Shown one piece after another: positions 21,730-31,200 of a stretch of 36,068 bases of DNA. The translations under genes were made by a program, and so were the position numbers. This stretch comes from a virus. The notes under the pieces were generated by a model. The model was not told the DNA's origin, searched no databases, and saw nothing but the letters and a program-made list of their open reading frames with translations. The DNA lies in the IMG/VR virus record IMGVR_UViG_3300021170_000046, positions 1 through 36,068 of that record; one strand, 5' to 3'. Within the stretch, counting starts at the first letter, position 1; every line of letters begins with the position of its first letter.

Positions 21730-24099
21730 ATGGCAATAGCACCTGTATATGCTAACTCGAGTAACCAGTTAGCAGCTTTAAAAGAATTATATGTGGATGA
21801 CAAAGACTATATGAAAAATTTAGTCTACAAGAAAAATCCTTGGCTCGCATTGGTGCCAAAAAACGAGTCGCCAGATGGTTTTGCCGGTTAAAATACTTGC
21901 CGGCATCTAGTGGGTTTTTGAAGTATATACCAGTCCCACTGGAATACGGTAAAACGAGTGGATTGCCGTATTAAAATCGGGTAAAAACGGTGAACCCTGT
22001 GATGGGAATACCGTGGTAAAGCGGGAACTAAAAATCCCGGCTCACCGTAACGCGTAGTGGATGAACCTCGAGAGAGAATATAAGCCACCAAGAGTGCCCG
22101 ACACTTTTTATAGGTGAAAATGTACGCTGAACTTGAACTAAAAATTTGTCGGATTTGTAAGATTGAAAAACATAAATCTCAATTTTCCTCTTTCAAAAAG
22201 AAAAATGGAAAACTATATCCGAGACCTTTTTGTAAAGAATGTAAGAGTCAAGGGAATTTCGAATGGGATTTGTGGAAAAATTATAGAATTCGACTTGAAG
22301 ATTATCAGAAGCTTTATGAAGATCAAAATGGACGTTGTGCCTGTTGTGGTCAGCTTGAAAGTTCTTTTAAAAGAAACTTACATGTCGATCATGATCATGA
22401 ATCAGGGAAAGTACGTGGTCTTTTATGTACTCAATGCAATCCTGGTTTAGGTTATTTTAAGCATTCGATTGATCGTTTGAAGCTTGGGATAATTTATCTT
22501 GAGAAGTTCAAGAAGTAGAGGATAAAAAGCCTTTACGATAACAAAGGCCATGAGGCTCTGAATCCACAGGGTAGAGCGCACACATTTGCGAATGCTCAGA
22601 ATCAGCAAACTGCTTCTGATGTAGTTTCGTATTTTGTGTATGCAATACAAGACTTAATTTGTAGGTCCGCTTGGCAGGGATGCTAAGTAGTAAATTCTCT
22701 CTGATTGACTTGGAAGTCTGGAAGCAGACGACAGGGCCGAAGCGAAAGCACGGTGAACGACTGAGTGAGAGAACATCCAGAACGGATGATGCGACAGTCT
22801 GGTCTCTCGTATAACAAAAGAAGCGAGAGAGCCGAAGCCCGAAGAGGTGAGTAGGCCACGTCGAAAGACGGAGTAACAAGAGCGATCAATTAGTCACTAT
22901 CACTAACTTGTTGATGGAACAGACCAAAACGAATGCCGGTGCATTTGTAGACGAAGCTTCGAGAACTTTAGATAATGGATTCTCGAATATTTCGAACAAC
23001 ATGGCATTTGAAGGATTTTACGGAGGTACTGCAAGTAGAGGTCAAATTTCTGCAGCTGGTGTTACATATGTTGCACCTACTTTGAGTTTTGTATTGGCTA
23101 ATCCCCAATCTGTAGTTCAATTTGAAGTAGGTATGACGATGCAAGCTACTGCTACAGATGGTGGTTCTGCATTGCAAAATACTCCCGGTACTATTGATGC
23201 AATTCAAATTACATCAGTGAACCGTGGAACAGGTGCAATTTCTGGAACAGTAGTTCAAGGAGCTCCTCAAACTTCTTGGGGTGCTAATGATTTCCTACAG
23301 GTTCTAGGTGATATTGGTATTGGTGGTTCTTCTACCATTGCCGGTATGCTTGGAATGTCTGGATTAGCTGCATGGGTAAACATAAGTGCCCAGTGTGAGA
23401 GGGAACTCCATGCTGCATAATCCCGAATTACGGTTAAAATCCGGAAGCGGACAAGACCGTAGCGCCAATCGAAGAAGCGCTCGAACGACTGACAAGGGCT
23501 GCAAGAACTGCAGGATATACAGTCTGCTCTCACGCTATAACATTATGAAACGTGAGTTAACACAACGACCAGCAGTAGATCCTCCTTCAACAGACAATTT
23601 CTGGGGTGTTAATCGTTCTGTAGACCCCACTCGTCTTGCCGGATTGCGCTATAATGCCGCAAGTCAAAGCATTTCTGAAGGGATTACAAACGCGTTAGCA
23701 TTTGGAAACCGAGAAGGTGCATCTTTCGATCTTATCATTTTGGATTTCTTGTCATATTCTACTCTCATCAATGAACTTGGTGCAAAAGTACAATATGTCA
23801 TGATCAACCATGATGAAGTCGAAGTAGCATTTGAAGCGATTCATTTCCATAGTGCTTATGGAAAAATTCCTGTTCTTGCTGACAGATCATGCCAACCTCA
23901 AACTGCATGGTGTCTGACAACAGATACATGGAAATTGAGAACTTTAGGTAAGGCGCCACATATTTTGACTTATGGGATGGAAGGACTTGAAGGTCTTCGT
24001 GTTGGAAATGCAGATGCATTGGAAATCAGGATTGCATATTATGGAAACTTAATATGCTCAGCTCCTGGCTACAATATGCAAGTTGCACTTTCAGCATAG
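21730..24099 (+). CDS. Major coat protein, gene split by three group I introns
   Basis: The segments 21730-21888, 21921-21950, 22561-22654, 22885-23377 and 23568-24099 join to 1308 bases, a 435-residue coat protein. At the joins it reads DGFAG-KYIPVPLEYG, EYG-NPQGRAHTFANAQ, YAIQD-Y-QLVTITNLL and GLAAW-V-PAVDPP, matching the remembered coat pattern (FxGxxxxxPxxYGxPQGR; DYxLV; GLxAWIP; FxGVxRSxDxTRLxGxRY). The C-terminal half has RSVDPTRLAGLRY, FDLIILDFLSYSTLINELGAKVQYV and GYNMQVALSA. It forms the icosahedral shell around the scaffold. Without splicing, each frame ends early. The 32 bases at 21889-21920 also have to be passed; they are not an ordinary intron. All splice points are inferred from frame, P1 pairing and terminal G. 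Confidence 0.8.
21889..21920 (+). other. 32-nt frame-breaking interruption in coat exon 1
   Basis: The coat frame reads GAT GGT TTT GCC GGT, then TAA at once. Coding resumes in another frame at AAG (21921) with KYIPVPLEYG. Coat-family spacing (13 residues from F to YG) leaves no room for the insert. TGCCGGT (21882-21888) pairs with GCCGGCA (21899-21905), with a U.G pair at the boundary, as in a group I P1 helix, and the insert ends in G. A second stem, AGTGGG with CCCACT (21909-21914, 21935-21940), spans its end. It may be a translational bypass element, a deleted intron remnant, or an assembly collapse. Confidence 0.65.
21951..22560 (+). ncRNA. Group I intron 1 of coat gene, with HNH gene
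   Basis: The 5' splice site after GGT (21950) has P1 AATACGGU paired with GCCGUAUU (loop about 14 bases) and a U.G pair at the junction. The intron ends in G (22560), before AAT CCA CAG. GTGG and CCAC around AUGAACC and AUAAG (about 22055-22089) are candidates for P7. The core is about 160 bases before the nuclease gene, and a P9-like segment with GCC-ATGA-GGC follows it. Splicing joins EYG to NPQGR in frame. Confidence 0.7.
22120..22518 (+). CDS. Intron-encoded endonuclease VII-like HNH homing endonuclease
   Basis: The 132-residue product (start ATG 22120, just after AGGTG; GTG 22114 possible) has two Cys pairs, CRICKIEKH and FCKECKSQG, then CACCGQLE, HVDHDHESGKVRGLLCTQCNPGLGYF. The last block is the catalytic HNH-type motif of the recombination endonuclease VII family: HVDHDH with structural Cys pairs. 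In introns such enzymes cut intronless alleles near the insertion site and start homing. It lies wholly inside coat intron 1, and its stop is 42 bases before the 3' splice site, so it is translated from unspliced RNA. Confidence 0.85.
   Translation: MYAELELKICRICKIEKHKSQFSSFKKKNGKLYPRPFCKECKSQGNFEWDLWKNYRIRLEDYQKLYEDQNGRCACCGQLESSFKRNLHVDHDHESGKVRGLLCTQCNPGLGYFKHSIDRLKLGIIYLEKFKK
22655..22884 (+). ncRNA. Group I intron 2 of coat gene, ORF-less
   Basis: The 5' splice site after GACT (22654) pairs GACUU with AGGUC, with U.G at the junction. P7 candidate: GACTG (22759-22763) and CAGTC (22795-22799). P8: CATCC-AGAAC-GGATG (22774-22788). The intron ends in G at 22884. Joining gives GAC-TAT-CAA (D-Y-Q), continuing to LVTITNLL in frame. 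At 230 bases it has no reading frame of note. Confidence 0.75.
23378..23567 (+). ncRNA. Group I intron 3 of coat gene, ORF-less, 190 nt
   Basis: The 5' splice site after TGGGT (23377) pairs UGGGU with GCCCA, U.G at the junction. P7: GACTG (23487-23491) and CAGTC (23520-23524). P8: CTGCA-AGAAC-TGCAG (23499-23513), with the same AGAAC loop as intron 2. GGATATACAGTC resembles the conserved 3' core of phage introns. It ends in G at 23567. Joining GT to A gives Val and reads GLAAWVPAVDPP in frame. At 190 bases it is near the minimum for a group I intron. Confidence 0.75.
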
Positions 24100-24155
24100 T
24101 GTGATAAAAGCGATTTGCTTGGACATCTTTTCTGAAGTTGAATCAACATTTCGGG

Positions 24156-24193
24156 AAAGCCTCGGATTGAGAAATTGATCTGGGGCTTTTTTC
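24156..24193 (+). terminator. Rho-independent terminator after coat gene
   Basis: AAGCCTC (24157-24163) and GGGGCTT (24182-24188) form a 7-bp stem with one G.U pair, followed by TTTTTTC. It ends the head operon and precedes promoter-like motif C. Confidence 0.65.
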
Positions 24194-24230
24194 TGTCTAT
24201 TATATAAACAAATCCCTTAAATTTGTCTTA

Positions 24231-24260
24231 AAACCACTCTTTTTCATCAATTATGAAGAT
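24231..24260 (+). promoter_or_regulatory. Promoter-like motif, copy C, before tail module
   Basis: AAACCACTC followed after 11 bases by TTATGAAGAT. The first block is identical to copies A and B and the spacing to the second block is the same, but the second block is diverged. It follows the coat terminator by about 40 bases and precedes the next gene by 81 bases, in a gene-free stretch (24100-24341). Confidence 0.4.
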
Positions 24261-24341
24261 AGAAATGTTTTTATCATACTGGCGGACAAGTGGTGCAGAG
24301 CTATCCGCAGAGAAATTTCTGCTCATACATTGGGGACAGCC

Positions 24342-25040
24342 ATGTCAGTAGCCCGCGGATTCGGTCTTAATGGAAAATCCTTATATACTAACGTCACGAT
24401 GCCAAAATATGTTTGGTGTAATTTTATTGTAGATTCCACTAATGGAAATGGATGGGGAGTTCGTTCTGTAAAAAGTAATGGCTATATCGAAGCTGTTTTT
24501 ATGCATACGAGTGCGACTCCTGGTAAACAGAACGCTTTAACAAATCCTAACCCTCAAGCAGGCTTTGCTTTAATAGTCTTTAAAAACAATTTTAATTATT
24601 ATTTGGGTGGATTTTCAGGCCAAGTCATTCCTTTGACTTCTACGAGTACTACTTCTTTGACCACAGGTAATGTTTATGCAATTACCTCCGTGGGAACTAC
24701 CACTCTAGCTCAATGGCAAACAGCTGGCTTACCTGCTGGATTTGCCCCAACTGTTGGCCAATCCTTTGTCTCTGCAATTACTGGGTCTATATCTGGTAGC
24801 GGCACTGTGGGCATTCCTGGTGTCCCTAATGCTACTGTAGTCTCTGTAGTTGGCGATCCTAATCAGACTATAGCAAATTCAAACATCGCTACTAATGCTG
24901 GTGCTCAAATTATGGTTCAATTTGCTGCTCCTACAAATTCTTCAACAACGACATTAGTCGCTGCTTCTCCTTCAAATAATACAGTTGTTGGCATGCAATT
25001 CTGTTTTGATGGCAGTTCTGTAACTATTGATGGGATTTAA
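24342..25040 (+). CDS. Virion structural protein
   Basis: GGGGACAGCC places the start at 24342 (MSVARGFGLNGKSLYTNVTMPKYVWCNFIVDSTNGNGWGVRSVKSNG...). The 232-residue product has a first segment of about 80 residues with mixed strands (GYIEAVFMHTSATPGKQNALTNPNPQAGFALIVFKNNFNYYLGGFSGQ) and an Ala/Thr/Ser-rich second part (TSTTSLTTGNVYAITSVGTTTLAQWQTAGLPAGFAPTVGQSFVSA). Proteins of this kind downstream of coat are often decoration or neck proteins. I do not recognise a family. Confidence 0.5.
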   Translation: MSVARGFGLNGKSLYTNVTMPKYVWCNFIVDSTNGNGWGVRSVKSNGYIEAVFMHTSATPGKQNALTNPNPQAGFALIVFKNNFNYYLGGFSGQVIPLTSTSTTSLTTGNVYAITSVGTTTLAQWQTAGLPAGFAPTVGQSFVSAITGSISGSGTVGIPGVPNATVVSVVGDPNQTIANSNIATNAGAQIMVQFAAPTNSSTTTLVAASPSNNTVVGMQFCFDGSSVTIDGI

Positions 25041-25053
25041 TGTCGAATAGACT

Positions 25054-25074
25054 GACATATTAAAAATATATGTC
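25054..25074 (+). repeat. Short hairpin in intergenic gap
   Basis: GACATAT-TAAAAAT-ATATGTC is a perfect 7-bp stem with a 7-base loop, flanked by two TGTCGAA copies (25041-25047, 25071-25077). It sits between structural genes; no T-run follows, so an mRNA-stability or processing role is more likely than termination. Confidence 0.35.
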
Positions 25075-25096
25075 GAAAAATTGAGAGGAATTCGAC

Positions 25097-26152
25097 ATGG
25101 CAATTCCATATCAGCCACAGAACTTGAATGCTGAACAAGCAGATGGTAATATTCTTTTGACTTGGACAGGATCTTTAGGTGCTACGGGATATCAAATCCA
25201 ACGGTCAACCGATGGAGTAAATTTCTCAAACCTGGGGACGACTACTTATGCGACACAGTATATTGATAGTTTTCCTGGCATTGGCGTCATGTTCTATTAC
25301 CAAGTCGCTGCTACTAATGGAAGCGGAACAAGTCCTTATTCCTCCATTGCTCAAATGGTCGCAGCACCACCTTCCGAAATGTCCTTGTATGAGCTTCGAC
25401 TTAGATCCCAACAGACCGCTGATAGAGTTAACTCTGAGTTTGTCACTATATCCGAATGGAATTCATTTTTGCGTTTGGCACTTTATGAATTGTATGACAT
25501 TTTAATAGATAGTTATGAAGATATATTCTCGGATCAAACAGTTTTAATTCCTACTAATGGGACTGTTGCAAATTATCCATTGCCAAATGGGGTGAATAAT
25601 TATCTTGGCGGTTCATATGGAGGAGCGAGTGGAACTCCTGCTAAAGCGTTTTATAAACTTATTGGCATGGACCTCAATCTTAATACTTCTAACAATGCTT
25701 GGGTCACTCTTAATAAATTCGATTTCATTAAACGAAATACTTATGTTTATCCTAACAGTACTTCGACAATCTATGGCGTCTATAACATGCGATATAGACT
25801 TATGGGACAGAATATAAATATCATCCCTACGCCTGCAGGTAATCAAGTTTTAAGAATGTGGTATGCACCGAGACTTCCTGCATTGCTTGCAGATACAGAT
25901 TTGACCACTGTAGGATTTTCAGGGTGGCTTAGATATCCCATTGTAAGAGCTGCAAAGTATGCTTTAGATAAAGAAGAAGGTTCCGATACCTCAAAACTTG
26001 ATCAGGAGATTGTATTCTTGAAATTGAGAATTGAGGAAGCAAGTCAAAATAGAGATGCGGGTGTACCTGATACAATCTCTGAAACCAGATCCGATATTAT
26101 TTATGGAGGAACTGGGTTTGCGGGGAATGGTGCTGGACAAGGCGGGTGGTAA
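25097..26152 (+). CDS. Head-tail adaptor-like protein with fibronectin type III domain
   Basis: GAGAGGA precedes the start. Residues about 5-92 form an Fn3-type domain (PQNLNAEQADGNILLTWTGSLGATGYQIQRSTDGVNFSNLG... SFPGIGVMFYYQVAATNGSGTSPYS). A helical domain follows from about 97: MSLYELRLRSQQTADRVNSEFVTISEWNSFLRLALYELYDILIDSYEDIF, the pattern of podovirus-type adaptor (head-tail connector) proteins. The middle has LGGSYGGAS-type strands and RMWYAPRLP. Such an adaptor binds the portal's distal side. The N-terminal Fn3 fusion is unusual for an adaptor and may decorate the neck or help adsorption. Confidence 0.6.
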   Translation: MAIPYQPQNLNAEQADGNILLTWTGSLGATGYQIQRSTDGVNFSNLGTTTYATQYIDSFPGIGVMFYYQVAATNGSGTSPYSSIAQMVAAPPSEMSLYELRLRSQQTADRVNSEFVTISEWNSFLRLALYELYDILIDSYEDIFSDQTVLIPTNGTVANYPLPNGVNNYLGGSYGGASGTPAKAFYKLIGMDLNLNTSNNAWVTLNKFDFIKRNTYVYPNSTSTIYGVYNMRYRLMGQNINIIPTPAGNQVLRMWYAPRLPALLADTDLTTVGFSGWLRYPIVRAAKYALDKEEGSDTSKLDQEIVFLKLRIEEASQNRDAGVPDTISETRSDIIYGGTGFAGNGAGQGGW

Positions 26153-26632
26153 TTGGCATTACTTTCCACAAAATTGCCATGGGATCTTGCTCAGACAAAA
26201 TGGGCTTCTATTTTGAATCCAGTATTAAGTCTTTTGGGATCGGGAACCGATCAACAAGTTCTCATTGGTGGTAGCTTTCCTAAATTTCAAACTATTTATA
26301 TTAATGGAACTTATACGCCAATTTTGACAAATATTTCCAATACAACTGCATTAATTTCAAATATTACTCAATTTTATCAAATTGGAAAAATGGTAACAGT
26401 ATTTGGATCAATATCTTATAATACATTAGGAGCCAATCATTCATTGACAATGACACTTCCAATTTTGCCCTCAGTTTTTACTGAAACATATCAAGCAGGT
26501 GGCGCTGCAAATAAACTGACAGGTTTAGGTCCTCAAATTTCATCAACGGTGAATTCTACAACCATAACAATATCATCCAGTACAGATGTTGGAAATGGAA
26601 TTATGCCGTTTCAATTTAGTTATAGGTTATAA
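26153..26632 (+). CDS. Small tail accessory protein
   Basis: The start codon is TTG at 26153, directly after the preceding stop (TAATTG); GGCGGGTGGT provides the ribosome binding site. The 159-residue product starts MALLSTKLPWDLAQTKWASILNPVLSLLGSG, which I recall from small proteins in the tail regions of other phages, followed by a beta-rich Thr/Ser/Asn section (FQTIYINGTYTPILTNISNTTALISNITQFYQIGKMVTVFGSISY). A tail or fibre-attachment role fits the position between adaptor and collar-fibre genes. Confidence 0.5.
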   Translation: MALLSTKLPWDLAQTKWASILNPVLSLLGSGTDQQVLIGGSFPKFQTIYINGTYTPILTNISNTTALISNITQFYQIGKMVTVFGSISYNTLGANHSLTMTLPILPSVFTETYQAGGAANKLTGLGPQISSTVNSTTITISSSTDVGNGIMPFQFSYRL

Positions 26633-26640
26633 GAAATATA

Positions 26641-28013
26641 TGGCAAACACGGTAATTTCTCCAAATATGCTTCTTCCTGTTCCTGTAGTAAGTATTGATC
26701 CAGGTCCAGACTGGGCAAATAATATCAATTCTTGCTTGGGAATTATCGATGGACATAACCATACAACAGGTCAAGGTGTTCAAATTACTCCTGCCGGTAT
26801 TGATATTAATACCGATCTTCCGTTAAATGGCAATAATCTCATTACTGCAAGGAGTGTGAGATTTAGCCCACAAAGTGTAACTTTGTCTAACCCTGCTGAT
26901 ATTGGATGTCTTTATGAGGTGAATGCCGATCTCTATTATAATGATGGCGCTGGGAATCAAATTAGAATAACTCAGAGTGGTTCTGTGACCGGATCATCTG
27001 GAACTATCACAGGTCTTCCTTCTGGAACAGCAAGTGCATCTTATTCTGCAGGAACTTTTACATTTCAAAGTGCAACAAATACACCTGCAACTTTGAATGT
27101 TGGTAATATCATTATCGGTCAAGAAGTCCCCAGCGGATTTAATGTCACATTAGAAACTTCTCCGAGCCAAGCTGCAAATTATGCTTTGGTCTTTCCGGCA
27201 GTTTCTCCTACTGCAAATCAAGTTTTACAATCTGATGGTTCTGGCAATTTAACATGGACTAGAGGACTAATTCCTTTAGGGTCTGTGATTGCAACTTTTC
27301 CCAATCTTAGTGGAGCCTATACAACAGCTGCTACTACCACTGCTGATGCAAATGGATATGTATTATGTGCCGGTCAAACTATTGCAGATTCTACATCTCC
27401 AATGAATGGTGCAATTGTTCCCAATATAAATAATTCTGTCTTTTTAATGGGTAGTACTACTGCCGGATCAACAGGAGGAAATAATACAAATACTCAAGTC
27501 GCTGCGCATACGCATGGAGCTGGAACATTTGTTACTTCTGTTGGAGTAACAGGAGGTACAGCTTCTCTAACAGGTACAACAAGTTTCGCTGCAACTAGTC
27601 ATACTCATAATTTTGCTCATTCACATCAATGGGCTTATTATGCAGGAGGAACAAATACTTATGGTTTAGTCGCTGCAAATAATGCTAATGCAGGATTAAG
27701 CACTGGCAATACCAATATTATGCAACAAAGCAATATAGCTTATACGAGTGGATCATTTCCGGCTGTTTCCTTTGGATGGGTCACAACTGCAGGAGGTATA
27801 TGGACCACTGGCGTAGCTTCGAATAACAATTCGGGAACTGGATCTTCTGCTTCTACAGGTACTGAATCTGCTGATGCTTCAGTAGGTATTTCAAGTACAG
27901 CTGCCAGCATGACAGGTTCTAATTCAGTAACGGGAACTTCTGCATCAACTGGATCTAGTTATGATTCACGTCCCAATTTTATATCAGCTGTCTATCTTAT
28001 GAGAATCAAATGA
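26641..28013 (+). CDS. Tail fibre with collar-like receptor-binding tip
   Basis: The start at 26641 (MANTVISPNMLLPVPVVSIDPGPDWANNINSCLGIIDGHNHTTGQG) follows AAGAAATAT; the frame extends upstream without support. The 457-residue product contains, at about 210-300, GLIPLGSVIATFPNLSG, GYVLCAGQTIADSTSPMNGAIVPNINNSVFLMGSTTAGSTGGNN and VAAHTHGAG, the arrangement of phage tail-collar/tip domains in which His clusters can bind iron (AHTHGAG; SHTHNFAHSHQW). The tip (SYDSRPNFISAVYLMRIK) closes the fold. It is the likeliest receptor-binding protein here, alongside the fibre at 2067. Confidence 0.7.
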
Positions 28014-28249
28014 GTACTTTTGTTTTTAAATGGAAAAGAAAATTTCTTTGGCATTCAACTGAAATATCAGGATTTGAATGGGTAAAAGATATGGACCGCA
28101 TGGTATTATTTTATGAAGATGGATCTATATATGAGATCCCAAAATGGAATGAATGTCATTGTCTATTGGGTCATGATTTCTATATTTGGAAATTGAAAAA
28201 AGCTGAATCTGAAGCGGGTCAAAAAATTCCTACTAAAGTCGTGGACTGA
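28010..28249 (+). CDS. Hypothetical small protein in tail module
   Basis: ATGA overlap couples it to the fibre gene. The 79-residue product (MSTFVFKWKRKFLWHSTEISGFEWVKDMDRMVLFYEDGSIYEIPKWNECHCLLGHDFYIWKLKKAE...) is strongly aromatic with beta-strand periodicity and a CHC pair. Its pattern VKDMDRMVLFYEDGSIYEIPKW suggests a small beta-barrel or a fibre chaperone; no family is recognised. Confidence 0.5.
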   Translation: MSTFVFKWKRKFLWHSTEISGFEWVKDMDRMVLFYEDGSIYEIPKWNECHCLLGHDFYIWKLKKAESEAGQKIPTKVVD

Positions 28250-28251
28250 AA

Positions 28252-31200
28252 ATGCTTAATAAACAAGCTATAGACATAAGTTTCGCTCAGGGTCTCGATA
28301 CTAAAACAGATCCTAAAAGAGTCCCTGTTGGGAAATTTGTCCAGCTTGAAAACATGGTTTTTAATAAAGGAGGCCTTCTTCAAAAGAGAAATGGATTCGG
28401 TCAATTGACTTCTTTGCCAGATACATCTTATTCGTATCTTACAACTTTTAATGAAGATTTAACTGCAATAGGACCTAATATTGCGGCATATAGCGCTTCA
28501 AACGCAGCATGGGTAACAAAAGGAAGTTTAGAACCTTTAAGTTTATCCACACTATCAGTAATAAGAAACAATCTTAATCAAATCCAAGGTGATATAGTAG
28601 TTTCTGCCAATGGATTGGCATGCTGCGTATATCTCGAAAAAAACAATAATACCACTACCAATAAATATGTCATTTTTGATGCAAATACAGGACAAAATAT
28701 AATTGCTCCGACTGCTATTCCAGTAAATACTGGTACAGTTTCCGGAGGCATGAGAGTATTCATTCTTGGAAATTATTTCATTTTAGTCTTCACAAATACT
28801 ATTTCGGCAACTCCTCATCTTCAATATATCGCTATAAATATAGCCACTCCAACCACTAAAACTGCAAATACTGATATAGCTTCGGCTTATGTTTCAGCTA
28901 CTACCCTTTCATGGGATGGAGCTGTTTTAAATAATTATCTTTATATAGCGTATAATACAGCAACAGGAGGTCAATCGGTAAAAATAGTAGAATTATCCAC
29001 AAGCTTGGTTGTTTCGGCGCCTACTACATTTTTAGGCTACACCGCAACAATGATGAGCGTGACCATAGATAGTTCTAATCTGACTAATGCCGTCATTTAT
29101 GGAAGTTTTTATGATAGCGGCTCAAGTACGGGATATACATTTGCGGTATCTAGTACTTTAGGCGTTATTATGAATCCAGTTCAGATAATTTCATCTGGAA
29201 CCATTCTAAATATTACGTCTGCAGCTCAAAATGGTACTTGTTCAATATTTTACGAAGTATCGAATAATTATTCTTATGATAGCAGTATACCAACTCATTA
29301 TATCGGATCTATCTCTGTAACTCCTCTCGGTTTCACTTTTAACTCTGTTTTCAGCTCAGGAGCATCTTCCATTACAGCAAGTTCCGCATCGGGTCTTGTT
29401 AATGGAATGTATTTGATAGATGAAACAACTCCTGCAAATATCACCGCGGGGACAACTTTTACAATATCTGGGACTACTCTCAGTTTATCACATAATACAG
29501 CGGGAAATTCTGCAGGATCTCCCGGTGATAAATTAACGACTGCAACATTATCTTCTCCTATTGTCTCAATACGAAGTGTTGGATTGGCATCAAAAGCTTT
29601 TATAATCAATGGATCTATTTATTATCTTGCTGCTTATCAGAGTACTTATCAGCCTTCTTATTTTCTTATCGATGGTTCATTAAGTACTTCGGCCTCTCCA
29701 GTGATTGCAGCTAAACTAGCTTACGCAAATGGAGGAGGTTATATAACATTAGGACTTCCTAGTGTTACAGTTCTTGATCAAGATGCTAAGATTTTCTATC
29801 TCTTCAAAGATTCCATCCAGGCTGTAAATAAAGGAACTAATTTACCTTCTGGGACTCAAACTGCGGGCATCTATTCTCAAACGGGAATTAATCTTTCTAC
29901 ATTTTCATTCGGAACTCAAAATCAGGATGTGGCAGAAGTAGCCAATAACCTGAATATTTCTGGTGGTTTAATATCGATTTACGATGGCTATCTTCCAGTT
30001 GAATTAAATTTCCTAGTTTGGCCAGATTCTATTGAAGCAAGTTGGTCTACTTCCGGAGGAAGCATTGTTGCACAACCTGATGGAAGCACAAATACCAATG
30101 CTTACTATTATCAAGTCACTTATGAATGGACAGACAATCAGGGAAATGCCTTCCGCTCAGCACCTTCCATTCCAATTCCAGTTACAACTACTGGTAGTGG
30201 AACTTCGGGAAGCATCACAATAAATCTCCCAACTTTACGTTTGACTATGAAAGTAGCCAATCCTGTAAAAGCTGTGATTTATCGATGGTCAGTGGGACAA
30301 CAGGAATATTATCAAACAACTAGCATTACAGCTCCTCTTCTTAATAGTACAACTACAGATCAACTTCAATTTGTTGATACAAATGCCGATGCAACAATCT
30401 TAGGAAATAATCTAATCTACACAACAGGAGGAGTCGTCGAAGATATAGCTCCGCCTGCTTCAAATATCTTGGCTCTATTTGATACTAGATTATGGCTTGT
30501 AGATGCTGAAGATCCAAATCTTCTTTGGTTTTCAAAGCAAATTATAGAAGCTACTCCAGTTGAAATGAGTGATTTGTTCACTATCTATGTTCCTCCTATC
30601 ACTTCCACTGAAACAAGCACGGGACCGATTACTGCGCTATCTCCTATGGATGATAAGTTAGTAATTTTTAAGGAGAATTCATGCTTCTATCTCAACGGAA
30701 ATGGCCCCGATAATACTGGAGCAAATAATCAATATTCTCAAGCCACATTTATTACGACGGCAGTAGGATGTCCAAACGATAGAAGTATAGTTTTGATGCC
30801 TTCCGGATTGATGTTTCAATCTAATCGAAAAGGAATTTGGCTCTTAGATAGAGGATTGGGAACTGAGTATATTGGGGCTCCTGTTGAACAATTCACACAA
30901 AATGCAAATGTAACCAGTGCTGTGGATGTCCCAGAATCAAATCAGGTTAGATTCACTTTAGATTCTGGCATTGTGTTGATGTATGATTATTATTATCAAC
31001 AATGGGGAACTTTCGTTGGCATTCCAGCTATAAGTTCTTGTATATACAATCAATATCACACCATTATAAATGCAGAGGGCCAAGTATATCAGGAGAATCC
31101 TGGAACTTATTTGGATGGATCAAATCCAGTTCTAATGATGTTTCAAACCGGCCCATTAAGATTAGGTGATTTGCAAAATTATCAGAGATCCTATTTCTTC

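Noticed and set aside
22508-22889. Minus-strand frames over the coat exon 2 and intron 2 region
   Set aside because: They run across an exon and a structured intron on the other strand and have no ribosome binding site or recognisable protein pattern.
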